Assembly (NCBI GenBank): GCA_964581355.1
Contig: CAZOOA010000006.1
Span: 17,673 to 81,672 of the forward strand
Length of the DNA stretch: 64,000 bases
Reading direction: 5' to 3'
Source: CAZOOA01 sp964581355
GTDB taxonomy: Bacteria > Bacillota > Dethiobacteria > DTU022 > UBA8154
Part shown: piece by piece, positions 1-8,565 of the stretch
Numbering within the stretch: position 1 is the first letter of the stretch
Layout of the letters: every line of letters begins with the position of its first letter
Notes under the pieces: generated by a model
The model's database searches: none
What the model was told of the DNA's origin: nothing
Seen by the model: only the letters and a program-made list of their open reading frames with translations
Program-made: the position numbers and the translations under genes

Positions 1-60
1 AAATAAAATGCCTGCAAATGAGGAAAGAAAGGCAAGCATCTGAAAAACTAATAAACCGAA

Positions 61-107
61 AGGGTGCAGCCACTGTTGCGAAATCATTGCAACAGTGGCT
101 GCACCCT
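61..107. terminator. Long perfect inverted repeat, probable terminator of the peroxiredoxin gene
   Basis: Two 19-base arms (61-79 and 89-107) pair perfectly around a 9-base loop. It lies about 90 bases past the stop of the minus-strand peroxiredoxin gene. The T-run after the stem is weak on either strand, so it may also be a bidirectional terminator or a REP-like palindrome. Confidence 0.55.
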
Positions 108-194
108 ACATTTTAGGCCCAAGTCAATAACTGCTTCTTCCCTGGACCGGGTCATGATCAGAAAAATGCTGCCATTGTTTTTTATTGTTTAAAA

Positions 195-914
195 TTAGTC
201 TTCAAATGCCTCGCTTACCTTCCACTCTTTCCATACATTACCCACCAGGTCGGGACCGGGTTTCAGGACTTTTTTCCCTGGCTTCCAGCCGGAAGGTGTT
301 GCCTCGGTTCCCTGGCTTGCCCTGACATGTTGAAAAGCTTTAACCTGACGGATCGCTTCGCTGACATTCCTGCCAACTGGAGGTGTTAAGACTTCAAAAC
401 CCTGGACATTTCCGTCGGGATCGATAATAAAACGCCCCCGTGTTTCCACGCCGCCGTCTTCGTCATAAATTCCGTACATTTTCCCAATATTGCCACCCTG
501 ATCCGAAAGCATGGGGAAAGGAATACCCCCCTCAACCATCTTTGACAGTTCATTGTCATTCCAAATCTTATGCACGAACATGCTGTCCACACTCATGGAC
601 AGGACTTCCACCCCAAGCTCCTGAAATTCATTGTGCTTCTCAGCAACTGCTGAGACTTCTGTAGCTCAGACGAAGGTAAAGTCTCCCGGATAAAAACATA
701 GAAGGACCCATTTTCCTTTGTAATCCGACAGGTTGAAATTCATAAACTTCCCCTGGTAGTACCCCGGTGCCGAAAAATCGGGTGCAGGCTTGCCAACTTT
801 TATCATTTGCTGTTCCTCCTCCTTTTTTTCCAGGATGGGTTCATCACTCTCAGTTGCGGCAGGTTTCTTGACCGTTTCAGGTCTTTTACATCCAGGCTTG
901 AACTCTTCCGGCAT
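195..914 (-). CDS. prxU: Selenocysteine-containing peroxiredoxin (AhpC/TSA family)
   Basis: Reads as one 239-residue protein if the in-frame TGA at 666-668 is decoded as selenocysteine (residue 83). The context DFTFV-U-ATE matches the peroxidatic-Cys motif FTFVCPTE of AhpC/Prx1 peroxiredoxins, and family similarity continues unbroken on both sides (GVEVLSMSVDS; WKPGKKV at the C-end). The usual resolving Cys (VCP before WKPGKK) is replaced by ATP, so a 1-Cys-like or partner-resolved cycle is inferred. Just after the TGA is a 7-bp stem with AGUU loop (about 628-657), placed like a bacterial SECIS. An N-terminal charged extension of about 36 residues precedes the thioredoxin fold. The start at 914 has AAAGGAGG 7 bases upstream. 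Role: reduction of H2O2 and alkyl hydroperoxides in the cytosol. A nonsense mutation is the alternative but would fall exactly on the catalytic codon. Confidence 0.9.
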
Positions 915-963
915 TATTCAACCTCCTTTAAATAGAGATCATTTTAATAGAATTTCTCAATAA

Positions 964-992
964 ATAATATTACAATATATAGAAAATGTCAA
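964..992 (-). promoter_or_regulatory. Sigma-A-type promoter of the peroxiredoxin gene
   Basis: On the minus strand TTGACA (987-992) is followed after exactly 17 bases by TATTAT (964-969), about 50 bases before the ATG at 914. Confidence 0.7.
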
Positions 993-1062
993 TGGATTAA
1001 ACATAAACTATAGTAAAAACCAGGCATTTGTGTGGAATATTTATCAGAATTATGAAAATTGT

Positions 1063-1091
1063 TTTACAGACCCTCTGCCCGATGTTATAAT
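1063..1091 (+). promoter_or_regulatory. Sigma-A-type promoter of the PhoU-like gene
   Basis: TTTACA (1063-1068), 17-base spacer, TATAAT (1086-1091), then a short leader to the GAAAGGAG ribosome binding site and ATG at 1132. Confidence 0.75.
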
Positions 1092-1131
1092 AAAAATATC
1101 CACTCAGGAACAGATGAAAGGAGAATAACCT

Positions 1132-1743
1132 ATGACTTCCGAACTGAACAACCACAACCTGGAGGTATCTCAAAACCTGCAAAGGTTTACTGAACTGATC
1201 CAGGAATCCTTATCATTAATCTTCGATGGATTTTACAAAGTCCAACTGCAGTACCTGGATCAAGCCAATGAAAAACTAAAAAAGGGGCACTCCCTGCTGG
1301 AAGGAATACAGAAAAGAGCGTCCGCAAGTTCGGAACTCCAGGCGGAAGATATTGCCGATATTGCTTCAATAATCAGCAACTACCAGAAAATCGCCTTCAA
1401 CCTGGAAAAGATTGGGGAACACACCAGGAACAAAAACCGTGAAGGAATACTTTTTACCGAAAAAGCCGTTACCGAACTGGAGGAACTGTTCCGCGGAGTT
1501 AACAATCTATTAACCCATATGAACGATGTGATCAACACACGCAACCCGGTGCTAATCGATTACATTCTCCGGGAAAAACGCAACCTGAAAAAAATGGCCC
1601 GGGATTTTGCCACAGAGCATGAAGACCGGCTGATTAAAGGAGTCTGCATGGCTCACTCCTCATCAATCTATCTCTACATCCTTGATGGCCTGCAAGACAT
1701 CCTCTGGCACCTCCAGGCTGTGGTAGAGAAGCTAAAAAATTAG
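1132..1743 (+). CDS. PhoU-like all-helical protein
   Basis: A 203-residue, predominantly helical, charged protein without signal peptide or membrane segments. The heptad-like spacing and stretches such as NLEKIGEHTRN resemble the PhoU fold, where a helix carries an E/D-rich metal motif near a conserved (D)xxERIGD-type segment. PhoU-type proteins modulate phosphate uptake or Na/Pi cotransport; no phosphate transporter lies nearby, so the partner is unknown. The ATG follows AAAGGAG with good spacing and a canonical promoter. It stands alone and converges on comEC. Family assignment is by general resemblance; a generic four-helix regulatory protein is the alternative. Confidence 0.5.
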   Translation: MTSELNNHNLEVSQNLQRFTELIQESLSLIFDGFYKVQLQYLDQANEKLKKGHSLLEGIQKRASASSELQAEDIADIASIISNYQKIAFNLEKIGEHTRNKNREGILFTEKAVTELEELFRGVNNLLTHMNDVINTRNPVLIDYILREKRNLKKMARDFATEHEDRLIKGVCMAHSSSIYLYILDGLQDILWHLQAVVEKLKN

Positions 1744-1789
1744 CCAGGGCATCCTAGGAAAAATTTTTGGTATTGGCCTTCTTAGTAAA

Positions 1790-4504
1790 TTATGGAGACA
1801 GAGCCGGTTCATAATCACAATATTTCGGGCCGGGAAGCATGGTTTCAACTTTCCACCGCTCCCCGTCACTGTGCATGATTACCGCTCCATGCTCATCGGT
1901 GCGATAAATATCGGCTCCCTGTTCCTGCAAGGCCTGGATTGTCTCAGGATGGGGGTGGCCAAAAGGATTGCTGCCTACAGTAATTACAGCAGCACTGGGG
2001 GAAACAACTTGAAGCAAACAAGGCAAATTGGGTACTCTCCCCCCATGATGGGGCACTTTCAAAATATCGCTTTTCAGTCTATTCCCTTCCTGCAGCAGGT
2101 GGTCCACGGCAACAGTCTCAGCATCACCCGTCAACAGCACGCTGCTATTGCCGTGTTTTAGCCGCAGCACTATCGAGTTGTTGTTATAGTCGCTCCCCGT
2201 CCCTTGAAATAATATCTCCGGGGGAGCCAAAACCGCTGCCGTAACATCCTGGTCCAGCACCAGTCGGTCTCCTGCCTGGATAATTTCCCGGGGAATATCC
2301 AGCCTTTTCGCCAGCTCTAACAGGCGCAGATAGTTTTCGTTTTCTGTTTCTTCTGCATTGGTAACCAGCATTCTTGCCGGAACTTCTTCCAGAACAGCCA
2401 GAAAGCCACCGAAGTGATCTTCATGGGGGTGTGTGACAATGATCATATCCAGCTCCCTGACCCTTCTTTCCGCCAGAAAAGGAAGCAGGACCCAGCGCCC
2501 CACCTCTTCCACTTCCCCCAGGTAGGGCGGGCGTCCCCCGCCATCCAGCATGATATGTTTACCCCCGGGGGTGCCGATATAAATAGCATCACCCTGCCCT
2601 ACATCAAGGAAAACAACCTCCAGTTCCCCGGCATTCTTTTGGGACAGGGCTGGCCCAACTGCAAGGACTGCGAGGGCCAGAAGCAAAAAAGCAATTAAAA
2701 TGTGGGCCGCGCGAAACTTTATTTTTCCCCGCTTAACCCGAAAGGAAAGCCAGCGCAAAGCGCCTCCGGCAAGGAAGAACAATAACCCGTAATAAACAAA
2801 AATCCAGATGGCATCAAGAGGGAAAACCTGGCGGTAAGAAAAAGGCAGCGAACCAATGGTTTCCGTAACCAAAAGGATATATTTCAAGAGAGGGAAGCTG
2901 GCCAAAGTGGCCAGGCTGCCAGCAGCAGGGAAAAGTAGTGCCAGCAGGGCGGCAAAAAAGCCGATGCCCAATACCAGGGCCATGACGGGCAAAACCAGGA
3001 TATTGGTAACCAGGGCAAGCAAAGAAACCTGTCCAAAATAATAGGCGGTCAGCGGAAGCACACCCAGTTGAGCGGCCAGAGTAACAGCAATTATGGAAAT
3101 CAGTTTTTCCTTCACGGTCGTTCCCGGCGTTACACTTTCCAGTTCACTGTGAAACACCGCATCTGGCAGGGTATCTGCCTGCAGCCCGGCATCTTCACTT
3201 TCGCCCGGTCCCGGCCCTGATTCTGGTTCAGGTCCTGATTCTGGCCCTGGCACCAGTGCCTGCCCCTGTGCCGGATGCAGTCCCTTGCTTGCTCCCATAA
3301 GCTGCCCCCTGGTTAAACCTTTTGTCCCCGGGTCCAAGCTTGCCCCCGGGCAATGGCCACCCAAACTTTGACCCATTAGCAATGTGGCAAGTTTTTGCTC
3401 CAGCGGTGCGGCCAGCATCAGAATCGTAACCGTTGCCGCGTACGAGAGCTGAAAACCCACGGTAAACAGCAGCAGGGGGTTGTAGAACAACGTAACCAGC
3501 GCAGCAACGCTGACAGCCGTGGGCAAATCCCGGCGGCGGCCCAACTGCAATGCTCCGGCAGCCAGGATGATCATGATCAAAGCTCGCAGGGTTGCCGGCT
3601 TCAGCCCTGTCAGGTAGGTATAGGAAAACAAAAGCAAAACCGTGAGCAGGAAAGCCAGGGGGCCTTTTACCCGAAACCTTTTCCAGGCAGCCCACAGGAC
3701 TGCGGCAATTAAACCCACGTGGAGCCCGCTGACGGCCAGCAGGTGAGATACACCGCTGGCCCTGAAAAATTGCTCCACCGTCGGGTCCAGGGCCCGGCGC
3801 TCCCCCAGCAGCATCCCCACCAGCAGGTTGCCTTCCCTTTCAGGCAGGTAGGCCCGCAGGGCACTGGAAATCCGTTCCTTCACCGACAGGGCAGACGCCT
3901 GGAAAAAGGACATGTTTTCGGAAACTCCCAGGGAAGAAGCACCGGAAACCGAGGTATAAAATGTTGCCGCCACCCCCTGGTGCTCCAGGAATGAGCGGTA
4001 ATCGAACCCGCCGGGATTTCGCCGTTCCTGGGGCTCGTACAGGTCTCCCCGCAAGGACACCTGCTCCCCGTAGCCCAGAAACAAGGGGTCTTCCTCCCCG
4101 GGATCCAGGCTCAAGGTCACCCTCACCCTGCCTGTGACCCCGTGAGTCCGGTCCCGGATCTTGAAAGACTCCGGCTCCAGGATAAAGACCACATCGCCTT
4201 CCCTCCACAGCGGCTCTTCGGCCACCTTGCCCACCAGGGTGCCATACTCCCCACTGTAATCCCGGATATTGCCCCGGACATGTTCATAAGCCAGGCTGCA
4301 GGCCAGGGAACCGACAGCAAGGAAAAGGAGGAAAACCGGGACAATGGAGACCATACTCCCTTGCCACTTGAACAACCTGGAGGCCGCCAGCAGGCCCAGA
4401 GCTGCCAGCACAGCAACCCCAAAAAAGGCCGGGGAAAAATAATAACGCCCCAGGACTACGCCCAGGACATAAAAAACGCTCATCATTACCAGGGGACGGG
4501 CCAC
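1790..4504 (-). CDS. comEC: DNA internalisation channel ComEC/Rec2
   Basis: 904 residues with the standard order: N-terminal membrane segments and a DUF4131/OB-like soluble part (to about residue 220), a polytopic competence domain with the motif SGLHVGLIA around residue 255, and a C-terminal metallo-beta-lactamase domain (from about 640) with THPHEDHFGG. ComEC forms the inner-membrane channel for single-stranded DNA in transformation. Starts at GTG 4504 with AAGGAG upstream. An odd insertion of roughly 70 residues (about 390-460), rich in P, G, E and S and built from short repeats such as GPESGPEPESGP, splits the membrane domain. The gene stands alone; no comEA is visible in the window. Confidence 0.93.
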   Translation of the reverse strand: MARPLVMMSVFYVLGVVLGRYYFSPAFFGVAVLAALGLLAASRLFKWQGSMVSIVPVFLLFLAVGSLACSLAYEHVRGNIRDYSGEYGTLVGKVAEEPLWREGDVVFILEPESFKIRDRTHGVTGRVRVTLSLDPGEEDPLFLGYGEQVSLRGDLYEPQERRNPGGFDYRSFLEHQGVAATFYTSVSGASSLGVSENMSFFQASALSVKERISSALRAYLPEREGNLLVGMLLGERRALDPTVEQFFRASGVSHLLAVSGLHVGLIAAVLWAAWKRFRVKGPLAFLLTVLLLFSYTYLTGLKPATLRALIMIILAAGALQLGRRRDLPTAVSVAALVTLFYNPLLLFTVGFQLSYAATVTILMLAAPLEQKLATLLMGQSLGGHCPGASLDPGTKGLTRGQLMGASKGLHPAQGQALVPGPESGPEPESGPGPGESEDAGLQADTLPDAVFHSELESVTPGTTVKEKLISIIAVTLAAQLGVLPLTAYYFGQVSLLALVTNILVLPVMALVLGIGFFAALLALLFPAAGSLATLASFPLLKYILLVTETIGSLPFSYRQVFPLDAIWIFVYYGLLFFLAGGALRWLSFRVKRGKIKFRAAHILIAFLLLALAVLAVGPALSQKNAGELEVVFLDVGQGDAIYIGTPGGKHIMLDGGGRPPYLGEVEEVGRWVLLPFLAERRVRELDMIIVTHPHEDHFGGFLAVLEEVPARMLVTNAEETENENYLRLLELAKRLDIPREIIQAGDRLVLDQDVTAAVLAPPEILFQGTGSDYNNNSIVLRLKHGNSSVLLTGDAETVAVDHLLQEGNRLKSDILKVPHHGGRVPNLPCLLQVVSPSAAVITVGSNPFGHPHPETIQALQEQGADIYRTDEHGAVIMHSDGERWKVETMLPGPKYCDYEPALSP

Positions 4505-4731
4505 GTTTTTTGCTCCTTGTCATAATCATAGAAACAAAATAAGAATTCGACGCCTCTGCCTAATTTCCTCTTTTTTGCAACACATATGGTTCTGGCTGTC
4601 GGCTATCTGATTGAGGATATGACAGCTGAGATTGAGGTTTTACAATTTCTCTTTTCTATGGTACAGTAATTATAATACCACAAATGCCCGTTTTAGTTAG
4701 GCAATCTTTCATCTATAAGGATAACAAAAGA

Positions 4732-4971
4732 ATGAAATGTACATCATATTTCTTATTCATAAAGCAGCGTCCGGACAGGGTTAATATTAAAGATGAATGG
4801 ATTATGGAAACAATTAACAACCCGTCAAAAATTCAAATCCAGACAGATGGAAGGATAAAGAAATGGAAATATATAAAAGAAGCTGAAAAATACTTGCGAG
4901 TAATAGTCCTGGAAGATAATGAAACAGTACATAATGCCTTTTTTGACCGAACATTTAAGGAGGACAGCTAA
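4732..4971 (+). CDS. Small DUF4258-like protein, putative toxin of a two-gene pair
   Basis: 79 residues from ATG 4732, preceded by AAGGATA; an upstream ATG at 4684 sits only 8 bases after a TATAAT (4671-4676) and is unlikely. The sequence (KQRPDR...WIMETINNPSKIQIQTDGRIKKW...YLRVIVLEDNETVHNAFFDR) resembles the small RelE/DUF4258-like proteins that are usually encoded just before a DUF2283 protein. The stop overlaps the start of the next gene (TAATG), so translation is coupled. Base composition is more AT-rich than the neighbours, consistent with transfer. A toxin role is inferred from the arrangement only. Confidence 0.6.
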   Translation: MKCTSYFLFIKQRPDRVNIKDEWIMETINNPSKIQIQTDGRIKKWKYIKEAEKYLRVIVLEDNETVHNAFFDRTFKEDS

Positions 4972-5177
4972 TGAAAATTAGATATTTTACAGATACCGAC
5001 ACAGCTTTTATCGAGTTTTCAAATGAATTGATTGAAGAAACTAAGGAATTATCAGAAAACCTTTACATTGACCTTGACAAACATGGAAACATTGTCAGCA
5101 TGACAATTGAACATGCAAAAATAAACGCCAATATCAAAGAGTTGTCATACATGCAAGTGGAAAATAACAGCACTTGA
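4971..5177 (+). CDS. DUF2283 family protein, putative antitoxin
   Basis: 68 residues. The opening MKIRYFTDTDTAFIEFSN and the later segment YIDLDKHGNIVSMTIEHA match the DUF2283 family (small beta-rich proteins often paired with a DUF4258-like partner). Starts at ATG 4971 overlapping the stop of the preceding gene, with AAGGAGG in the end of that gene. The pair is AT-rich relative to its surroundings. Function in the family is unproven; an antitoxin role is inferred from the paired layout. Confidence 0.75.
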   Translation: MKIRYFTDTDTAFIEFSNELIEETKELSENLYIDLDKHGNIVSMTIEHAKINANIKELSYMQVENNST

Positions 5178-5381
5178 AACACAAAAGATAAAGCCTGTGC
5201 AATACAACCCTAGGGGTGGATTCCTTAACCACCCGCACCCAACCCCCACCCAACCCGTGCATGTTCATTCCCCGGAAGGTGACTGTTAGGGTTTGTCTCC
5301 GGTGCACACCCTCTTCCAAGGCAACACATAAGAAATACTAAACCGAATAATTTCTTGCCGTGCGATAGAATTCTTGCAAAA

Positions 5382-5412
5382 GCGCAAAACTCAACCGTTA
5401 AGAGCTTAAACC
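5382..5412. repeat. Copy 1 of a dispersed short repeat (GCGCAAaACTyAACy... type)
   Basis: Shares a GCRCAAGACTTAACT-like core followed by TTAAGAGCTTAA-like sequence with 7788-7820, 9449-9494 and 30101-30133. This copy overlaps the 3' end of the histidine kinase gene and appears to supply its stop codon. Confidence 0.45.
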
Positions 5413-6870
5413 GGAATCCGACCCTGAATCCGGGCCTGGTGGCAAAGTAAAGCTGAAGATACTGCCCCCCTGGGGACGGTTGGCAGCATGGATGCTTCCT
5501 CCATGGGCCTCGACAAAACTTTTGGCAATAGACAGACCCAGGCCGCTTCCACCTCCCCGGCCCTGTCTTACTTTGTAAAAGCGCTCGAACAGGAAAGGAA
5601 GTTCCCCGGGAGGGATTCCCGGCCCGGAATCCAGCACTTCGATACACAGGTTTTGGTCTTCCTGCCGGGCACGCAGGATAATCCTGCCGCCATCGGGTGT
5701 AAATTTAAAGGCATTGGCCAACAGGTTGATCAGCACCTGGACCAGCCGGTCTTCATCCAGGTACCACCTACCTGTTTCCGGAACCGTTTCGCTTTGCAAG
5801 GTTATGTTGCGCTCATTCGCCTCGTGCTGAAACGCCCCGGCCGCCCGGGCAACCAGGGCTGCAACATCAACATAGCGGCGATCAAGGGGCAGTTTACCCG
5901 CTTCAGCCAGGTTGATCGCTTCCATATCACTTACCAGGCGCCCTAACCGCAGCACTTCATCGTACAATGAGGAAAGACGCTGGGGAGTTGGCTCTGCCTT
6001 GCCTGACTGCAGGGCTTCAAAATTGCCCTGCAGGATCGTGACAGGGGTCCTGAGTTCGTGGGAGACATCGGCCAACAAATTGCGGCGCACTTTTTCATTT
6101 TTTTCCAGGCTGTCTGCCATCTGGTTGAAGGCCTGGGCCAGCTTGCCCACTTCATCTTCCCTTTGTAGCTGGAGCCGGTAGCGATAATCTCTCCGGGCGT
6201 ATTTCAGAGCAGAGGAAGTCAACTGGGCCAGGGGGCGGGTCACCTGGTCGCTGAGAAGAAAACTGAGCACCGCACCGGCCAGCAGGGCGACAATTCCACC
6301 CCAAAAGACGCCCAAAAAAAGCGAGTGATTGAACTGTTCCTCCAGCGTCTGCACCGCCTGCACTTCCTGGGAATGCATCACCAGGATGCCCACCGTTTCA
6401 TTCCCCACCACAATAGGCACACCCTGGTCCAGCAGGTCCGTGGAGAGGGTCTCCCCCGCTGCTTCAGCATCGGAATCCAGGAGTACCCGGCCGCCGGGTT
6501 CGGCCAGGATCAGCCCTTCCCCCGGGAGAACGCCCCGGGTTCCACCCTTGGCCTGGCCCTGGGGCATTGTCGGCATCGGCCCCCTGCCCCGGTTTCGCTG
6601 GGTTAACAGCTGCTCCACCCCTTCCCAACTCCCGTGGCGCTGGTAATAGGACCGGAAAACATATTCCCACTGTTCCACCACTACCGTGCGGTAGCTCTGG
6701 CTGTACCGTTCAAACACATTCCCGATGAACTGACGGGAGGTAAAGGCCATGGCCAGCACGGCTACGGCAATGACAATAATAAAAGCGCCCAAGATTTTAT
6801 AACGGATACTCACCTTTAGATTTACGAAAAACCATCCGCAGGGACGTTTCCCCGGCAGTTTTCCGCTCAC
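5398..6870 (-). CDS. Sensor histidine kinase (OmpR-pair type)
   Basis: About 490 residues. Order: TM1 (YKILGAFIIVIAVAVLAMAF), an extracytoplasmic sensor region of about 140 residues, TM2 (GVFWGGIVALLAGAVLSFLL), HAMP, HisKA with the phospho-acceptor motif DVSHELRTP, and HATPase with the N-box NLLANAFKFTP and G-box GSGLGLSIA. It follows the response regulator gene on the same strand by about 30 bases, so they form one operon. The start is uncertain: GTG 6870 lies directly after AAAAAGGAGG, and GTG 6813 is the alternative closer to TM1. The signal sensed is unknown; the sensor region is rich in Gly/Pro/Arg. Confidence 0.9.
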   Translation of the reverse strand: MSGKLPGKRPCGWFFVNLKVSIRYKILGAFIIVIAVAVLAMAFTSRQFIGNVFERYSQSYRTVVVEQWEYVFRSYYQRHGSWEGVEQLLTQRNRGRGPMPTMPQGQAKGGTRGVLPGEGLILAEPGGRVLLDSDAEAAGETLSTDLLDQGVPIVVGNETVGILVMHSQEVQAVQTLEEQFNHSLFLGVFWGGIVALLAGAVLSFLLSDQVTRPLAQLTSSALKYARRDYRYRLQLQREDEVGKLAQAFNQMADSLEKNEKVRRNLLADVSHELRTPVTILQGNFEALQSGKAEPTPQRLSSLYDEVLRLGRLVSDMEAINLAEAGKLPLDRRYVDVAALVARAAGAFQHEANERNITLQSETVPETGRWYLDEDRLVQVLINLLANAFKFTPDGGRIILRARQEDQNLCIEVLDSGPGIPPGELPFLFERFYKVRQGRGGGSGLGLSIAKSFVEAHGGSIHAANRPQGGSIFSFTLPPGPDSGSDSGLSS

Positions 6871-6898
6871 CCTCCTTTTTAGGAATATGAAAAGTGTC

Positions 6899-7648
6899 CT
6901 ACTGGTCCTGCCCGGATTGAGCGGATTGCCCGGGGCCTTCACCCGGCAGGTTAAATTTGTAGCCCAACCCAAAAACCGTAACAATATACCTGGGATGGGC
7001 CGGGTCCTGTTCAATTTTTTTGCGTAGATTGCTGATATGTGTATCAATGGAGCGTTCGTAACCGCTGTACGCCTCTCCCAGGCAGGCTTCCAAAAGCTGC
7101 AGGCGGCTAAAAACCCGCCCGGGGGAACGGGCCATTAAGAACATAAGATTAAACTCCGTCGGGGTGAGGATGATTTCCTGTTCCTCTTTTTTCAGCTGGT
7201 GATTCTCCAGATCCAGGCGAAAAGGGCCCTGAACCAGGGTTTTTTCCGGGGCTTTTGAAGAGCTTTCCTGCCCCTGGGCATTTGTGCGTCGTAACACAGC
7301 CCGGACGCGGGCAGCCAGTTCGGCCAGGCTGAACGGCTTGGTGATATAGTCATCAGCCCCTACTTCCAGGCCAACCACCCGGTCTGTCTCCTGGGATTTG
7401 GCTGTCAACATGATAATGGGAACATCCTGATCCTGGCGCAGGCGGCGGCAAACTTCCAGTCCCCCCAGGTCCGGAAGCATGAGATCCAAAATCACCAGGT
7501 GGGGGGAATGTTCTTTGACCCGCTGGATACCGCTTAGCCCATCTTTGGCCAGGTATACCCGGGCCCCCTCCTTCTCCAGGTAATCCTTGATCATCTCGGC
7601 AATTTTGACTTCATCTTCAATAACCACCAGTTTTGTTTTCCCTTCCAA
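6899..7648 (-). CDS. OmpR/PhoB-family response regulator
   Basis: 249 residues: an N-terminal receiver domain with acidic pocket E11/D12, phospho-acceptor Asp55 (VILDLMLPD) and the conserved Lys in DDYITKPF, then a C-terminal winged-helix DNA-binding domain (LTPTEFNLMFLMARSPGRVFSR...YERSIDTHISNLRKKIE). Starts at TTG 7648 with GGGAGG upstream. It precedes and is cotranscribed with the histidine kinase. The target genes are not shown by the sequence; the neighbouring secreted protein gene is one possibility by position only. Confidence 0.93.
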   Translation of the reverse strand: MEGKTKLVVIEDEVKIAEMIKDYLEKEGARVYLAKDGLSGIQRVKEHSPHLVILDLMLPDLGGLEVCRRLRQDQDVPIIMLTAKSQETDRVVGLEVGADDYITKPFSLAELAARVRAVLRRTNAQGQESSSKAPEKTLVQGPFRLDLENHQLKKEEQEIILTPTEFNLMFLMARSPGRVFSRLQLLEACLGEAYSGYERSIDTHISNLRKKIEQDPAHPRYIVTVFGLGYKFNLPGEGPGQSAQSGQDQ

Positions 7649-8020
7649 GGGCAGATCCTCCCCGATGCTTTTTTATATCGTAGCACAATTCAAGTTTTGG
7701 CACAATTTAATAATAGCTATTAATCTTTGATGCGTGCTTCTTTGCGAAAGACTTTGATAAATGCTGTCCTGCAAAATATTTTGCCAGCACGCAAGACTTA
7801 ACTATTAAGAGCCTAAAAGCGTATATTGGATTTGAATTATTTTACATCAGAATACAAGATGAAAAAAATCTATTTATCCTACGACGCATTTTCATCAAAT
7901 GCGTAATAATTGTAAGCTTATTGTACCCCACATTAATAACTGAGAGAAGTATTTATGACGATTTAAAAACCTTTACAAGGTGGCTGAGATCGTAGTGCGA
8001 TTGTCAAAGCTGACCTGGCA
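7649..8020. other. AT-rich intergenic region
   Basis: No gene seen. It holds an 8-bp inverted repeat (7884-7891 with 7897-7904, ACGCATTT arms) and one copy of the dispersed short repeat at 7788-7820. It probably contains the promoter of the two-component operon. Confidence 0.4.
7788..7820. repeat. Copy 2 of the dispersed short repeat
   Basis: GCAAGACTTAACT followed by ATTAAGAGCCTAAAAG; includes the small palindrome CTTAA-CTA-TTAAG. Related to copies at 5382, 9449 and 30101. Confidence 0.45.
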
Positions 8021-8065
8021 AAAAACAAAAAGCTGCCACGAGCAATTTTTCCCGTGACAGCTTTT
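8021..8065 (-). terminator. Intrinsic terminator of the small secreted protein gene
   Basis: Arms at 8053-8065 and 8028-8040 pair over 13 bases; the single non-Watson-Crick position is a U-G wobble only in the minus-strand RNA. A U-rich tail (8021-8027) follows on that strand, 18 bases past the stop of the 8083-8406 gene. Confidence 0.85.
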
Positions 8066-8082
8066 GTTGAACAAATTCTGTA

Positions 8083-8406
8083 TTACAGGGACAGATTTTG
8101 GGCCTGCCTTAGGCCTTTACCGTTTCCCTGGTTTCTTCCGCCCTGCAGTTCTTGCCTATTTTCCTGCTTGTGTTGCTGCAACCGTCTTTGTTGCGGTTCG
8201 CAGTTTTCGCTGCATTCGCCCTCGCATTCCTGGGCCCTGATTTGTTCTTGTTTATTTTCCTGCTGGTATTCCTGGACGTTGAGAGCCCTGGATTCATTGA
8301 CCTGCGCCTCTGTGCCGTTGTTTGCCAGCGCTACAGAACTAAATGAAAGCACCAGAAGGGACAGGATCACAAAAATGGTAACTGTTCTTTTTCTTTTCAG
8401 CATCAT
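8083..8406 (-). CDS. Small secreted Gln/Glu-rich protein with Cys motif
   Basis: 107 residues. An N-terminal signal peptide (TVTIFVILSLLVLSFSSVALA) is followed by a hydrophilic domain dominated by Q, E, N and R, with three Cys in a short cluster (CEGECSENC). AAGGAGG precedes tandem ATG codons at 8404-8406 and 8401-8403, and a clear terminator follows. No family recognised. The cysteine cluster could bind metal or form a disulfide; both are guesses. Genes of this kind near envelope two-component systems often code stress-induced extracytoplasmic proteins, but here that is by position only. Confidence 0.65.
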   Translation of the reverse strand: MMLKRKRTVTIFVILSLLVLSFSSVALANNGTEAQVNESRALNVQEYQQENKQEQIRAQECEGECSENCEPQQRRLQQHKQENRQELQGGRNQGNGKGLRQAQNLSL

Positions 8407-8565
8407 TGCACCTCCTTCCTGCTGATGATGCTTTTATTATACTGTTTATATTTCAAGATCCTGTTTGGAAGATGTGAAGATTTTGTTAAGATGCAAGCAG
8501 GTTGAATTGAAGGCATCTCGTTTTTCTAATTTGTTTAAGGAGGAACAGGCAAAAGGTATAAATAG

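Noticed and set aside
195..611. Separate short gene for the C-terminal part of the peroxiredoxin
   Set aside because: It has no ribosome binding site, and the frame joins the upstream half without a shift through one TGA at the catalytic site.
3228..3695. Frame within comEC on the same strand
   Set aside because: Shadow frame; GC-rich repeats in the insert keep it open, with no ribosome binding site.
5398..7047. Long form of the histidine kinase beginning at 7047
   Set aside because: The extra N-terminal 59 residues lie inside the response regulator gene and do not look like a signal domain.
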